The notes below the pieces were generated by a model. It had not been told where the DNA came from, ran no database searches, and saw nothing but the letters and a program-made list of their open reading frames with translations. This document shows positions 1 to 8,555 of a stretch of DNA of 23,459 nucleotides, piece after piece. Origin of the DNA: Ophiothrix spiculata (taxonomy: Eukaryota > Echinodermata > Ophiuroidea > Amphilepidida > Ophiotrichidae); the NCBI GenBank assembly GCA_000969725.1, contig JXSR01S046269.1; one strand, given 5' to 3'. Position 1 is the stretch's first letter. The number at the start of each line of letters is the position of its first letter. The position numbers and the translations under genes were made by a program.

Positions 1-1099
1 TAATGCCATTAATGACTACCAATTGAATGTTGTTTCTCTCGTTTTATGTCGTTTTTTCATTCTTTATAACAATGAATTAAGGAAAAAATAATGGGAAAAA
101 CAATCCGTATCTTGATCATTGTTGATGGATAATGCTTAGATACCAATGACCGCGTGTTCCAGTGACTAAACTTACCACAATATCATCCTTACTCTTGCGT
201 TACTGGTTTGTACAGAAAAATGAAATTAGCAACTTTTAAAAACTGACCTTGAGGGTTTTAAAATGTCATAATTTCAGTGTTTCTCAGTCAATTATCCAAA
301 ATAGGGTGTCAAATTAAAGCTGAAATTCCAGCGCTTGTTCACAATATCTTCAAATTACGTTTGCGAGTACCGTATTTGCGCACGATACTTTTTTGGGAGT
401 CTTTATATAGTTTACACTGAATTAATATTTTTAGAGAAAATCACCGGCATATCTTGAAGGTTCATCGCGTGAATAATTTGCCCGTAAAATTGCATGAAAT
501 GTCACACATATTTCGAAAAATGTAGTTGCATTACATTTTCACAATATGTATACATAAATATGCAACATGTTTTGTTTTCCAGATCTATATTTTCGATTTA
601 GGGCTTTTAAAAATATTTTTCTGACTCATTAATATTAATGTTAAACATCAACAGCACGGCTGATTAAAAATTTCACTGATTAATATCGTAGAGGGGGAAA
701 GGAAAATTATGCGACCTGCAGTATGATTGTCAATGGGAAGCTTTTTCGTGATGTGGCATTAGTGTAATTCCACTTTCTTAGCGGGTCACAGACGGCGTGT
801 GATAAATTTGAGCAGTAGCTTTGTCAATCCTATTGATTATGCTCTATAGGATAAATCAATGAATGGATGAATGAATAAGTTGTTTGTATTAATTACCAAA
901 ACAATGTTCACTTACCTTAATTAATAGCGACTAAAATCTCGATAAGCACCTGTCCTGACAGGCCGTTTCACGGAACTTTTTAAATTTATGATACCATGTT
1001 TCACTCTTATATCAACTGTGGCTGCAACTTGCTTTTGTGATAAACCAACTTAAAGTTGGTCTATGCATAAGCTTTTAGTCAGATTAAATAAAAACTATA
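1..1099. other. Intergenic, AT-rich
   Basis: No convincing ORF, splice pattern or repeat array is visible in this stretch. The only local structure noticed is a short palindrome near 1048-1064 (ACCAACTTAAAGTTGGT), which is too small to interpret. The telomere-like array begins directly after it. Confidence 0.5.
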
Positions 1100-1220
1100 C
1101 CCTAACCCTAACCCTAAACCCTAATCCTAACCCTAAAACTAACCCTAACCCTACACCCTAACCCTAAATTAAAACTAACCCTGACCCTACACCCTTACCC
1201 TAAATTAAACCTAACCCTAA
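1100..1220. repeat. Degenerate telomere-like (CCCTAA)n array
   Basis: Many CCCTAA units are seen, broken by CCCTAAA, CCCTACA, CCCTGA and TAAATTAAA interruptions. The second half also shows a longer unit (CCCTAAATTAAAMCTAACCCT). TTAGGG is the usual metazoan telomere repeat, so this is a short, degraded interstitial telomere-like tract or a minisatellite that began as one. About 121 bp of imperfect repeat inside other sequence argues against a true chromosome end. Confidence 0.85.
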
Positions 1221-2544
1221 AATTCTGGATGTGACCTAATCCTACCATGATAAATTTTGGATTGAACACACTCAAGTGGTGAAAGATATGTTGTTTTCAA
1301 ATTTAATTAAATTGTATTATAGGCCTATCGAATGTTTGCCTAGTGTTATAATTTGCGCTCTTTGGTGAGTTTAATGTTGATTTTACTGATAACACGGCTG
1401 ACGTTCTAAGACATATTATATGCACCACATCAGTTGCACAGTAGCAGAAAATAATTTCTTCCTGCAAATTATTATGTACTATAAAAACTACCGAACCTAT
1501 GATAACCAAAATATTTTTGTTTGTTTGTTTGTTTGTTTGTTATTTTTTTCCCCTCAAAACCTGAACCAACAATTGAGGTAAGCTCTACGACAGCTTAGAT
1601 TCATACCCGTGTACCCATGTATAGTTAAGCAATAAACCGTTGGCGTAGACGATACGTTCACGGAGTAGTATTTTACGCAAGCTACATTTTCAAGGTGATG
1701 ATATTCCTCGACGTCTACGCTTACCACTTTGTATTGATGCGCTAATTACGTTTAAACTGAATCATAATGTTGTTTCAATATGTAAGTAAGTTTAATTAAT
1801 ATAAGAGCTGGTTCTAAAAAACAAATATTCAATAGTTGATCAATCACATTTGTGAACTATCATCTTGTTAAATGGAACCATATAAACTCATACTGCAAAG
1901 TTGTAGACCAAAATACGATCGTAAATAAATAATTAAAACTACTTTCCTTTTACTAACTGCAAAAGAGGTAGCCTCAGTATATATTATGCGAAATTCCAGA
2001 AAGGTCTTGATGCATACTAATCATGCGCATCAGTTAAGGTCAGATTCCTTTTATCCGTTTGCGGTGCGGTTGCGATTTTGGTGGGTATTTCGATCTGTTG
2101 ACAATATATATGAAGGGCCATGCCATCACCTACTTAAAGCAATTGTAAATTTCCATTCGCATACCTTGAGCCAAATTAATGCTACCGGTACCGTAAGAAT
2201 TTGTTTGAGAGTGACCAAAAAAACCTTATCATGAGGATATTTATTTTTGTTAACAAAATATTCCAGTTCAACACTTTTTGGCCATATCTCTTTAATAAAA
2301 CATATTGGCGTGAAATTTACAGTGGTTACAAGAAAAATATGACATTTAAGTCAGTGAGTGAAAGTGATCGGAATACAAACCTTCAATGTGCAGACCTGAA
2401 TTGCTGTGCCACTAATTACTTATTTACCATCTGTAACTTCATCTGAAAGGGACTTTCCTAGATTTGATATGGAAATGAAAAGAAAAAATGATAAAAATCC
2501 ACACAGAAATGTCTAGAATGACAGAAATGGCGAGAACTCTATAG
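1221..2544. other. Intergenic stretch with a (TTTG)n microsatellite
   Basis: A TTTG microsatellite of about six units lies at about 1515-1540. The short ORFs here (60-80 codons) show no recognisable domain or compositional bias and look like chance ORFs. Nothing else was recognised. Confidence 0.5.
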
Positions 2545-2720
2545 ACCAGTTTCGTATGTCCCATAATGCATCTTGAAAGTACCGCAAATACGGGCATTTC
2601 TGCGCGAACGACCATATTACTACGTTGTGCGCAATACGTCATTTGCGCAGAAGGTAATAATATGGTCAACTGAGCATTTACGGTACTTTCTAGATGCATT
2701 ACGGGACATACGAAACTGGT
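2545..2720. mobile_element. Palindromic MITE, 176 bp
   Basis: The terminal inverted repeats 2545-2584 and 2681-2720 match at 38 of 40 positions, beginning ACCAGTTTCGTATGTCCC. The inner part also folds back (GACCATATTACT against a GGTAATAATATGGTC partner, with a TTGTGCGCAA palindrome near the tip), so almost the whole element forms one hairpin. The flanks are TATAG on the left and ATATC on the right; an exact target duplication is not clear. There is no coding capacity. The superfamily is not assigned. A 154-codon minus-strand ORF crosses the element but is best explained as chance. Confidence 0.8.
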
Positions 2721-3126
2721 ATATCCCACTCCCACTCTCTCCAATCCAAAATGGCTGCTCCTAAAGGCAAGAGGTCTTGAATCGTTTTTATTTTCTTTGT
2801 ATACACCTGACTGCAGATCTAGTGATTCTCTATATCCACTTACTAGTATTAAATTTGCTAATGATTCTGCTATGATTGGTTTGATTTCAGACAACGACAC
2901 CATCTTTCAAAAGCAGCGTTTCAAGATTGTCAAGGTTCACTTCCAAAAAGCTCCATCGTTCTAAAGCGAAGTAATGTTGAGCGCGTATCATCATACATTA
3001 CACATAGGCATCACAATAGATGACAAAGATACATGTTATGATCGCAATGATTATTTCACCAAGAGATCCAATTTTATAATATAGCCTAATGCTTTATAAA
3101 AGCTAAATCTGTTTTCATTTTAACAG
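2721..3126. other. Intergenic, possible splice-acceptor-like tracts
   Basis: A pyrimidine-rich stretch ending in TTTGATTTCAG near 2890 is followed by a short open reading frame. A second one (TTTTCATTTTAACAG) ends at 3126, just before the broken coding fragment. These could be old introns of the gene whose fragment lies downstream. No upstream exon can be identified with confidence. Confidence 0.3.
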
Positions 3127-3280
3127 AAGGGTTGTATGAAGCTGTCGTTGCTAGTGTTTGGAAATATCTGCTTTTCCTGCGATGGGATTGGGAACGAACA
3201 AATATGCTAGGAGTCTGAACCAGACAGGAAGATATTCGGTGAGGTGCAACAGACCTTTGACCCTGTCTATGCTCAGTATG

Positions 3281-3288
3281 CTGACCTG
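3281..3288. repeat. Target-site duplication, left copy (CTGACCTG)
   Basis: This exact 8-bp sequence directly precedes the left terminal repeat of the hAT MITE and is repeated at 3538-3545 directly after the right terminal repeat. An 8-bp duplication is the hallmark of hAT-superfamily insertion. Confidence 0.95.
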
Positions 3289-3537
3289 CAGCGGCGTAGC
3301 TAGGGGGGTGGGGGGGGGGGGGGGCAAGTTGCCCCGGGCGCCACCTCTAGGGGGGCGCCAAATCGCCCCTACATGAAAAATATTTGGACCAACAACAGGG
3401 GACAAACTGCTGAAATTAGCAAATTTTTGCCTATTTTTTTTGCGCGCTCCGCGCGCCCTTAAGATTTCGGTACTTTTAAGCTTAAATTAGTTAATAAAAC
3501 TGCAAAAAACGCGCCAGACACCTTTGCTACGCCGCTG
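3289..3537. mobile_element. Non-autonomous hAT-type MITE, 249 bp
   Basis: Perfect 12-bp terminal inverted repeats CAGCGGCGTAGC (3289-3300) and GCTACGCCGCTG (3526-3537) are flanked by the 8-bp duplication CTGACCTG. The CAGNGGCG start and 8-bp duplication are typical of hAT elements. The body is short, has a G homopolymer (about 3302-3323), GC-rich palindromic segments such as GCGCGCTCCGCGCGC, and no transposase, so it would depend on an enzyme supplied elsewhere. It interrupts an open reading frame of the host sequence. Spurious glycine/proline-rich ORFs on both strands here come from the G tract. Confidence 0.95.
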
Positions 3538-3624
3538 CTGACCTGCTGATTAGAAAACTTACTGAAGTGATGGATGATGCTGGTCATTCAAGCTCATCCA
3601 CTATACATGACATGATCAGTTCAC

Positions 3625-3738
3625 GATCTCAAGATCAGGGCGGATGCGTCTACCGTCTGTCACGACTGACATGACAAGCTCGCGTCTTAGCTGATCTCAA
3701 GATCAGGGCGGATGCGTCTACCATCTGTCACGACTGAC
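3625..3738. repeat. Tandem duplication, 46-bp unit at 68-bp period
   Basis: The segment 3625-3670 (GATCTCAAGATCAGGGCGG... to CACGACTGAC) recurs at 3693-3738 with one substitution (CCGTC to CCATC), separated by 22 bp of other sequence. It lies at the end of the broken coding fragment, just before the acceptor-like site at 3765, and may have duplicated the exon end together with the splice-donor region. Confidence 0.9.
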
Positions 3739-3958
3739 CGTTATCTTTCTTCCTTTGTTCCACAGGTTATCAAAACTCACAAGTTTCATGAGGGCAAAGT
3801 ATGCTTTCATGATCTGCTGAAGTTCAATTTACGGAGTAATTATTAAAGTTTCACTTGACCTGACTTATCAAAAATAAGTAAAGTAGGGCAAGATTTTAAG
3901 TCAGTTCCGTTTTGCCAAAAAGGATAATTGTTTGTAAACGACGGTGTGATAACACTGG

Positions 3959-4193
3959 AGAAATCGAGTACAATTCTAGTACAAGATTGGAATGTGCACA
4001 TTTGGAACATCATTCAAGTACACTTTAAGTACAGTTCTAGTACAAATTGTTTGTACTTTTAAACAAAAAATTTGTACTAGAATTGCACTTAAAATGTACT
4101 CGAATGATGTTCCAAATGTGCATATTTGTACTAGATTTATACTAGAATTGTACTCGATCTATACCAGGTGTACTAGAATTGTACTCGATTTCT
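3959..4193. mobile_element. Palindromic MITE with internal GTACTAGAATTGTAC-type repeats
   Basis: Exact 24-bp terminal inverted repeats lie at 3959-3982 and 4170-4193 (AGAAATCGAGTACAATTCTA...). The interior forms a large hairpin: AATGTGCACATTTGGAACATCATTC around 3990 pairs with GAATGATGTTCCAAATGTGCATATT around 4102. The core motif TAGAATTGTACTCGA, or close variants, appears on both strands at least five times. No coding capacity is seen; the 92-codon ORF across it is a by-product of the repeats. The superfamily is not assigned. Confidence 0.88.
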
Positions 4194-4290
4194 ACAAGGG
4201 AAATTGTCATATTTTGTATAATGACAGATCTTTTGCGACTGCTAGAAAAGGTCCAATATTTGTTATATAATTGTTATTACATGAAACGCA

Positions 4291-4387
4291 CGAAGATACA
4301 ATAATTATTTGAGGTTGGAGTTTGACCGTAGCAACCACGATTGATTAATGCATGCGTAGACTAAGTGTGGATAATTATCATGATTAT
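4291..4387 (+). promoter_or_regulatory. Upstream block of GPCR copy 1, conserved with copy 2
   Basis: This block aligns with 8406-8508 upstream of the intact GPCR. Shared elements are TAATTATTTGAGGTT, GCAACCACGATTG, GCATGCGT and ATAATTATCATGATTA. The two copies differ by scattered substitutions and a small indel. It could be the promoter or 5' UTR of the duplicated gene, but no TATA box or initiator can be assigned. In copy 1 it is separated from the start-codon region by an extra 399 bp. Confidence 0.45.
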
Positions 4388-4786
4388 AAACACATGGGCC
4401 TTAACTTTGTCTCTCTAATACAATTTGATAGTCAGAAGAACAAGAAAGCCTTTCAATGCAAGGGAAAGGACGAGACATTTAGATTCATATGACGCATGAT
4501 ATCAACAAAGGTTAGCCAACAAAATTTCAAAAGCCTATGATACAGAAGGCGGTCAAAATACTTTGGATTTCGAATAGAGAGAAAAGAATTAATCTCCATT
4601 ACTTTAAACGTCTTTCAATACAGAAGGTTGGAAAAGTGCGTTAGATCATAGAAGGAATATTGAGACGCAATATAAACACGAATTGACTGACGTATATTTC
4701 AATACAGACGGCAGAAATGTACTATTTTCCATTGTGTCAGATTCTATTCAGCCGGCGACGAAAAGTTAAAAATACTATCGTAGATA
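4388..4786. other. 399-bp segment present only upstream of GPCR copy 1
   Basis: Copy 2 has only about 3 bp (8509-8511) between the same flanks (ATCATGATTA and TATTTTAGAC). Either this was inserted in copy 1 or deleted in copy 2. A motif like TTTCAATACAGAAGG recurs about every 80 bp (near 4452, 4536, 4614 and 4697), suggesting a degenerate tandem repeat. Its edges lack GT/AG, which argues against an intron. Confidence 0.6.
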
Positions 4787-5167
4787 TATTTTAGACTAGA
4801 GGCGTAACTAAAGCCGATTGTAGGTTTGATGGCGAGAGTAAAAACGGACCCTCAGCGAAACTAGGCTTCACACGATATAGAGATGTCATCGATACAGGTC
4901 GTGATAGTTTCTCTCCTCTCGTTAGTTTCCGTTACAGGGATTCTAGGAAATTTACTGATTTTAGGCGTGTATTCCAGAAAGAGAAGTAAAACCAATGTTC
5001 ACGTTTTCATCTTGGCCCTGGCTGCTTCTGATCTCTTTATCTGCGTAATGCTGCCATTGATTATCTATGATGTACTCACAGTAGAAAGAAACAGGACACT
5101 ACAGTCTGTGGGAAAAAAGAAAAAGTGCAAAATGGAGTCTGCACAATTGTTCTTGACTGATTCTTAA
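4787..5167 (+). pseudogene. Truncated GPCR duplicate (TM1-TM2 only)
   Basis: From the ATG at 4883 to 5098 this copy is about 96% identical to the intact GPCR (207 of 216 bases by hand count; four amino-acid changes: S for A30, L for P38, L for S61 and T for A83 in intact-gene numbering). It keeps the TM1 GN motif, TM2 LAASD and the NRT site. Homology stops abruptly at 5098, just before the codon for the conserved TM3 cysteine. The frame then runs 23 unrelated, lysine-rich codons to TAA at 5165-5167. An earlier in-frame ATG at 4829 meets TAG at codon 12, where copy 2 has TCG. About 94 residues cannot form a seven-helix receptor, so this is a pseudogene, or at most a short membrane peptide. No remaining 3' half was found before the intact copy. 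Confidence 0.9.
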
Positions 5168-5998
5168 TCTTTGAGACTCATAGATTCCAGACTGAATGAT
5201 GCAAAATCTGCACCATTGAGCATTTTGAGAAATCCAAGATGGCCGCCAAAATGACATCCATAACATGTTACTAGTCAAATCTCATTCAAAACCACACCAA
5301 CATGTTCCTCTCATCACAACAAAGCAGAAAAAGTATACTTTTACCTATGTCTGAAATATGGTTCTGGAGTTATAGCCAAATATGTGAAAGGTCATATCAG
5401 AGGTCACGGACCTGGCCCTATGGGAGTCCAAAATTTCAAAAGTATCCGATTTTGTTCAAACTGGTCTCAAACTGTTCCTCTTGCAAAAGTGTCTACACAA
5501 AGTGATAGTTTGAAGTGTGTCAGGTCAATTGTTGCCATGGTAGCAGGCAAAAACAAAGTCCATATTTACCATTGCATTGGTGCCTGTAGCACAAAGTTTT
5601 CCTTAACCTGTAACCAAAGCAAAAACTGATCTGATGCACTTTAAACTATTACTTTGTGTAGACAGTTTTGCAAGACGAATAGTTTGAGACCATTCTGAAC
5701 AAAATCAGAGACTTTTGAAATTGTGGACTCCTATAAGGCAGTTCCGTGACCTCTGATATGATCTTTCACATTTTTGGCTAGAACTCCAGAACCATATTTC
5801 AGACATAGGTAAAAGTATACTTTTTCTGCTTCCTTGTGATGAGAGGAACATGTTGGTGTGGTTTTGAACGAGATTTGACTAGTAACATGTTATGGATGTC
5901 ATTTTGGCGGCCATCTTGGATTTCTCAAAATGCTCAATGATGCGGATTTTGCATCATTCAGTTCTGGAATCTCACCACAAGTTGAGACTCTCAGTCAA
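5153..5998. mobile_element. Large foldback inverted repeat (arms about 390 bp, loop about 59 bp)
   Basis: The left arm 5153-5547 and right arm 5607-5998 are reverse complements with moderate divergence and small indels. Matching landmarks include CAAGATGGCCGCCAAAATGA near 5235 and its complement near 5905, CATGTTCCTCTCATCACA against TGTGATGAGAGGAACATG, and GGTCTCAAACT with GTCTACACAAAGT against their complements. Weaker pairing may extend to about 5100 and 6065. The left edge is close to the point where GPCR homology ends (5098). This could be a foldback/MITE-type transposon or a local inverted duplication. ORFs of 67-81 codons inside are not convincing. A transcript through it would form a long double-stranded hairpin. 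Confidence 0.9.
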
Positions 5999-6253
5999 GC
6001 TTTCAAAGGTCTCACGCAACAAATTTGCTGTGACTTTATTGAAATCAGCAACATACAGTCGGGCTTCACTTGAGTTCATAAGGTACCACAACCCTTAAAA
6101 GCGTATGTACAAGTTGTCTTGAAAATCTTGTATCTGGTACATAGGCTTAGGAAGCGGAGGGGTGGACAAGGGGGCGAGTAGTAATATAGACTTTAGTACC
6201 GTTCGCGAATATTCACGAGGGGATGTACCTAATTTGCATATCGATCCGTACGT
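5999..6253. other. Intergenic between foldback repeat and tandem array
   Basis: No gene is recognised. The sequence to about 6065 may be a diverged outer part of the foldback right arm (ACATACAGTCGGGC can be weakly paired with TACAGTCTGTGGG at 5099). Confidence 0.4.
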
Positions 6254-6388
6254 CCCATAGAACGCAACGCAACGGTAACCGTTGAACGTCCCTAATCCCC
6301 CATAGAACGCAATGCAACAGTAACCGTTGAACGTCTCTAATCCTTCATTGAACGCAACGCAACGGTAAACGTCGAACGACCAGTGATT
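6254..6388. repeat. Tandem repeat, three copies of 45 bp
   Basis: Copies start at 6254, 6299 and 6344. The unit contains ATAGAACGCAACGCAACGGT followed by AACCGTTGAACGTC. Copies 2 and 3 carry a few substitutions (GCAATGCAACAG in copy 2, TTCATTG and AAACGTCGAACG in copy 3). Each unit holds the small palindrome ACGGTAACCGT or a variant. No coding frame is evident. Confidence 0.9.
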
Positions 6389-6622
6389 TGGAAATCAGGT
6401 AGGTATTCATACACTTATAACTGAAGTCAATCCGTCTTACAATTTTGTCTAAATACATCGAGTCATCCTTGGTTTCCACCGTGAAAGAAGGAACATTGTT
6501 AAATTAGAACATATGGAAAATGTTACCCAAGAGATTTTGATTGACCTGTTTGATTACAGTACCGGTAGAACTGGCGACGGATTATGTGAAATTGGGGATG
6601 AGGGAAATCTCCGATGACGTAT

Positions 6623-6766
6623 CACTAGTATTCAAAACTATCTCATATTTGCAAAAGTGTCTCAAATTGAAATTCATTTCATTTTCTTTTAATTTGAGAT
6701 GCCATGTGAGATTTCCTGTCAATTTGAGACACTTTTGCAAATATGAGATAGTTTTGTATACTAGTG
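6623..6766. mobile_element. MITE with 48-bp terminal inverted repeats
   Basis: Arms 6623-6670 and 6719-6766 are inverted copies with a single mismatch (47 of 48), starting CACTAGTATWCAAAACTATC. The 48-bp loop is AT-rich. Both sides are flanked by TAT, a possible 3-bp target duplication (or TA plus one chance base). The near-identity of the arms points to recent activity or strong constraint. The overlapping 98- and 67-codon ORFs on opposite strands are mirror images produced by the inverted repeat. Confidence 0.9.
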
Positions 6767-7261
6767 TATACAAGAAATTAGACATTACGGATGATATAAA
6801 AATCGAACATTTGATTTGGAGGAATACAAAAAACTGAGGTCCTCATTAAAAACCTATTCAGAGATACAGATACTACAGAACAATGTATCATTTGTGCAGT
6901 GTGCCTCTTTACTTACATCGCCGAAATATGAAAATATACCCCTCAAGGTTCGCATAGACTAATAGCGAATAATGTAATAGTTGTCTTAAAATCCAACTTG
7001 TTGGCTATATTTGTCATGTAGGTTTTACACCACTAAAACACTACTGGGAACCAAGCCATGGCCAAAATGGGAACTATTTGCTTGTGGGGCATCCAGAAAA
7101 CCCACTCTAAAAAGCTTAAAATTGAGCTATGATGTGTAATAAAATATGAAGATTTCATACTACATCGTTAGATTTGAATGTCTTCTTTCATTTTCCGACA
7201 TTTGATATTGAATGTAGTCAGAAGTTACTCCTCCGGAGTGATTCGTCGAATGGAATGTTGT
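6767..7261. other. Intergenic, no feature recognised
   Basis: Only short chance ORFs are present. No repeat, splice or RNA structure was noticed on either strand. Confidence 0.45.
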
Positions 7262-7366
7262 CCTGATCCCATTTTTTTGCCAATTCATAAATTTGGCCTG
7301 ATCCCATTTTTTTGCCAATTCATAAATTTGGCCTGATCCCATTTTTTTGCCAATTCATAAATTTGG
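7262..7366. repeat. Tandem repeat, three exact copies of 35 bp
   Basis: The unit begins CCTGATCCCATTTTTTTGCC and ends AATTCATAAATTTGG, with starts at 7262, 7297 and 7332. All three copies look identical, so the array is young or recently homogenised. The minus-strand ORF with repeated GSGQIYELAKKWDQ-like text is a by-product. Confidence 0.95.
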
Positions 7367-8405
7367 AAAGCAGGGCATTACTACGTTCAGCATTTCTAAA
7401 AGCGAAAACTATGCTGGAAATCGTGTGAAGTTCATTCAGGTGTCACTTTAATCCTTAATGCATGTTCTTTGCAAAATTTACAACGCGAAAATGACAAGAG
7501 GTGGCATTTACTGCTGTTTTGGGATGGACGGTCACATATTATATCATCAGTTGGATAAGTTACAGTTGATCGTCTCTCATTAAAAAGTATAATAAACTAG
7601 AACTTGGAAAATTTTTTATTTCTCTTTATGTAACATTTATAATAAGGTTGATTTTTTTGGACATAATACGTCATTATGGGCCGTACAATATCCATCAATT
7701 ACTGCTTAGCTGGATAAAAGTGCTTTCTGTAATGATATACTGGAAATAAGGCCTTGCATAATGATAAATTGCATTATAATATTAATGGTCTCACAACTGA
7801 CAATGAACAAATAGTACACACAATACATATAAAAAATCACAATGTTAATTCATTGTATTAAACTTAAGTTGACTGTTATTAATTGATATCATCAACATGT
7901 AAATACAAGGGCAAAATTTCAATTAAATCGAACAAACCTTTTCATCCAAATAGACTCACCAGGTATACACTGTATGCAGCACCCCAAGAAGGAGCATTCG
8001 AACAGGGGACCAACGGCTTAACGTGACTATGCCTATCAATCAATACAGTCGAAACTCAACTTTTTTTGGTTAACTTATTAGTTTATTGGGAGCTTATGAG
8101 GTTTGATAATTTCAAAGCACGGTAAAGGGACAATTAAATGATTGCAGTCGAGATACTTCATTCCCACATCAGCAATCAGTGTCAGTCTGGGAAAGGTTGA
8201 CAAACTTTACTAGGTCAGCGATTTGTAGGCATATCGGGACCTCTTGTAGGGAAGCTTTCACAATCTTATCGTGTCAATAAAGGGAGCTTCACCAACTTTT
8301 ATCTGGACATGGCTTATAGGGAGCTCAAAGGGACCCGATCATGATTTTATGAAATCTTTATTGGGAAAATTGGGAGAGGATCCCTAATTTTTATAACTTG
8401 CAACT
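7367..8405. other. Intergenic upstream of the GPCR, weak GGGAGCTT-type repeats
   Basis: AT-rich with no ORF of note. Between about 8189 and 8330 a loosely repeated phrase (GGGAAAGGTTGACAAACTT, GGGAAGCTTTCACAATCTT, GGGAGCTTCACCAACTTTT, GGGAGCTC) suggests an old, strongly diverged tandem repeat. No promoter elements can be assigned. Confidence 0.4.
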
Positions 8406-8508
8406 CACGAATATACAAATGATAATTATTTGAGGTTCGAATTCGAACGTGGCAACCACGATTGTTTAACGCATGCGTCGACCACGTGCGCATAATTATC
8501 ATGATTAC
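8406..8508 (+). promoter_or_regulatory. Conserved upstream block of the intact GPCR
   Basis: Aligns with 4291-4387 in front of the truncated copy (shared TAATTATTTGAGGTT, GCAACCACGATTG, GCATGCGT, ATAATTATCATGATTA). An E-box-like CACGTG at 8483-8488 is present here but changed in copy 1. It is a candidate promoter or 5' UTR only because it was duplicated with the gene and lies about 50-150 bp before the first ATG. Confidence 0.45.
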
Positions 8509-8555
8509 ATGTATTTTAGACACGAGGCGTAACTAAAGCCGTTTGTAGGTTTGAT

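Larger units (their letters stand above)
3127..3846 (+). pseudogene. Broken coding fragment of an unidentified gene, split by a hAT MITE
   Basis: Three coding-looking pieces lie in order. Piece A (from 3127, after acceptor-like TTTTAACAG) reads EGLYEAVVASVWKYLLFL and stops at a TGA near 3217. Piece B begins at 3229 in another frame (KIFGEVQQTFDPVYAQYADL, 3229-3288). If the hAT element plus one target-site copy (3289-3545) is removed, it continues in frame for 42 more codons (LIRKLTEVMDDAGHSSSS...) to a TGA at 3672-3674. Piece C (3766-3846) follows a good acceptor (pyrimidine tract ending TTCCACAG) and reads VIKTHKFHEGKVCFHDLLKF, then six residues and TAA. The frame change between A and B and the MITE insertion indicate a dead fragment. 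The helix-rich, leucine-rich text of A and B loosely recalls HEAT-repeat proteins such as exportins, but that is a weak impression and the family is unassigned. Confidence 0.4.

Noticed and set aside
2439-2903. 154-codon minus-strand ORF
   Set aside because: It runs through a palindromic MITE and has no recognisable protein features.
3151-3405. Glycine- and proline-rich ORFs on both strands
   Set aside because: They come from the G homopolymer and GC-rich body of the hAT MITE.
3992-4270. 92-codon ORF with repeated CTR/VLD-like text
   Set aside because: Its text comes from the internal repeats of the MITE at 3959-4193.
4388-4786. 5' UTR intron of GPCR copy 1
   Set aside because: The edges lack GT and AG, and the upstream block is shared as genomic DNA by both copies.
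6541-6837. Plus-strand 98-codon and minus-strand 67-codon ORFs
   Set aside because: They mirror each other because of the 48-bp inverted repeats of the MITE.
7262-7366. CRISPR array
   Set aside because: The copies are directly adjacent with no unique spacers, and the sequence is eukaryotic.
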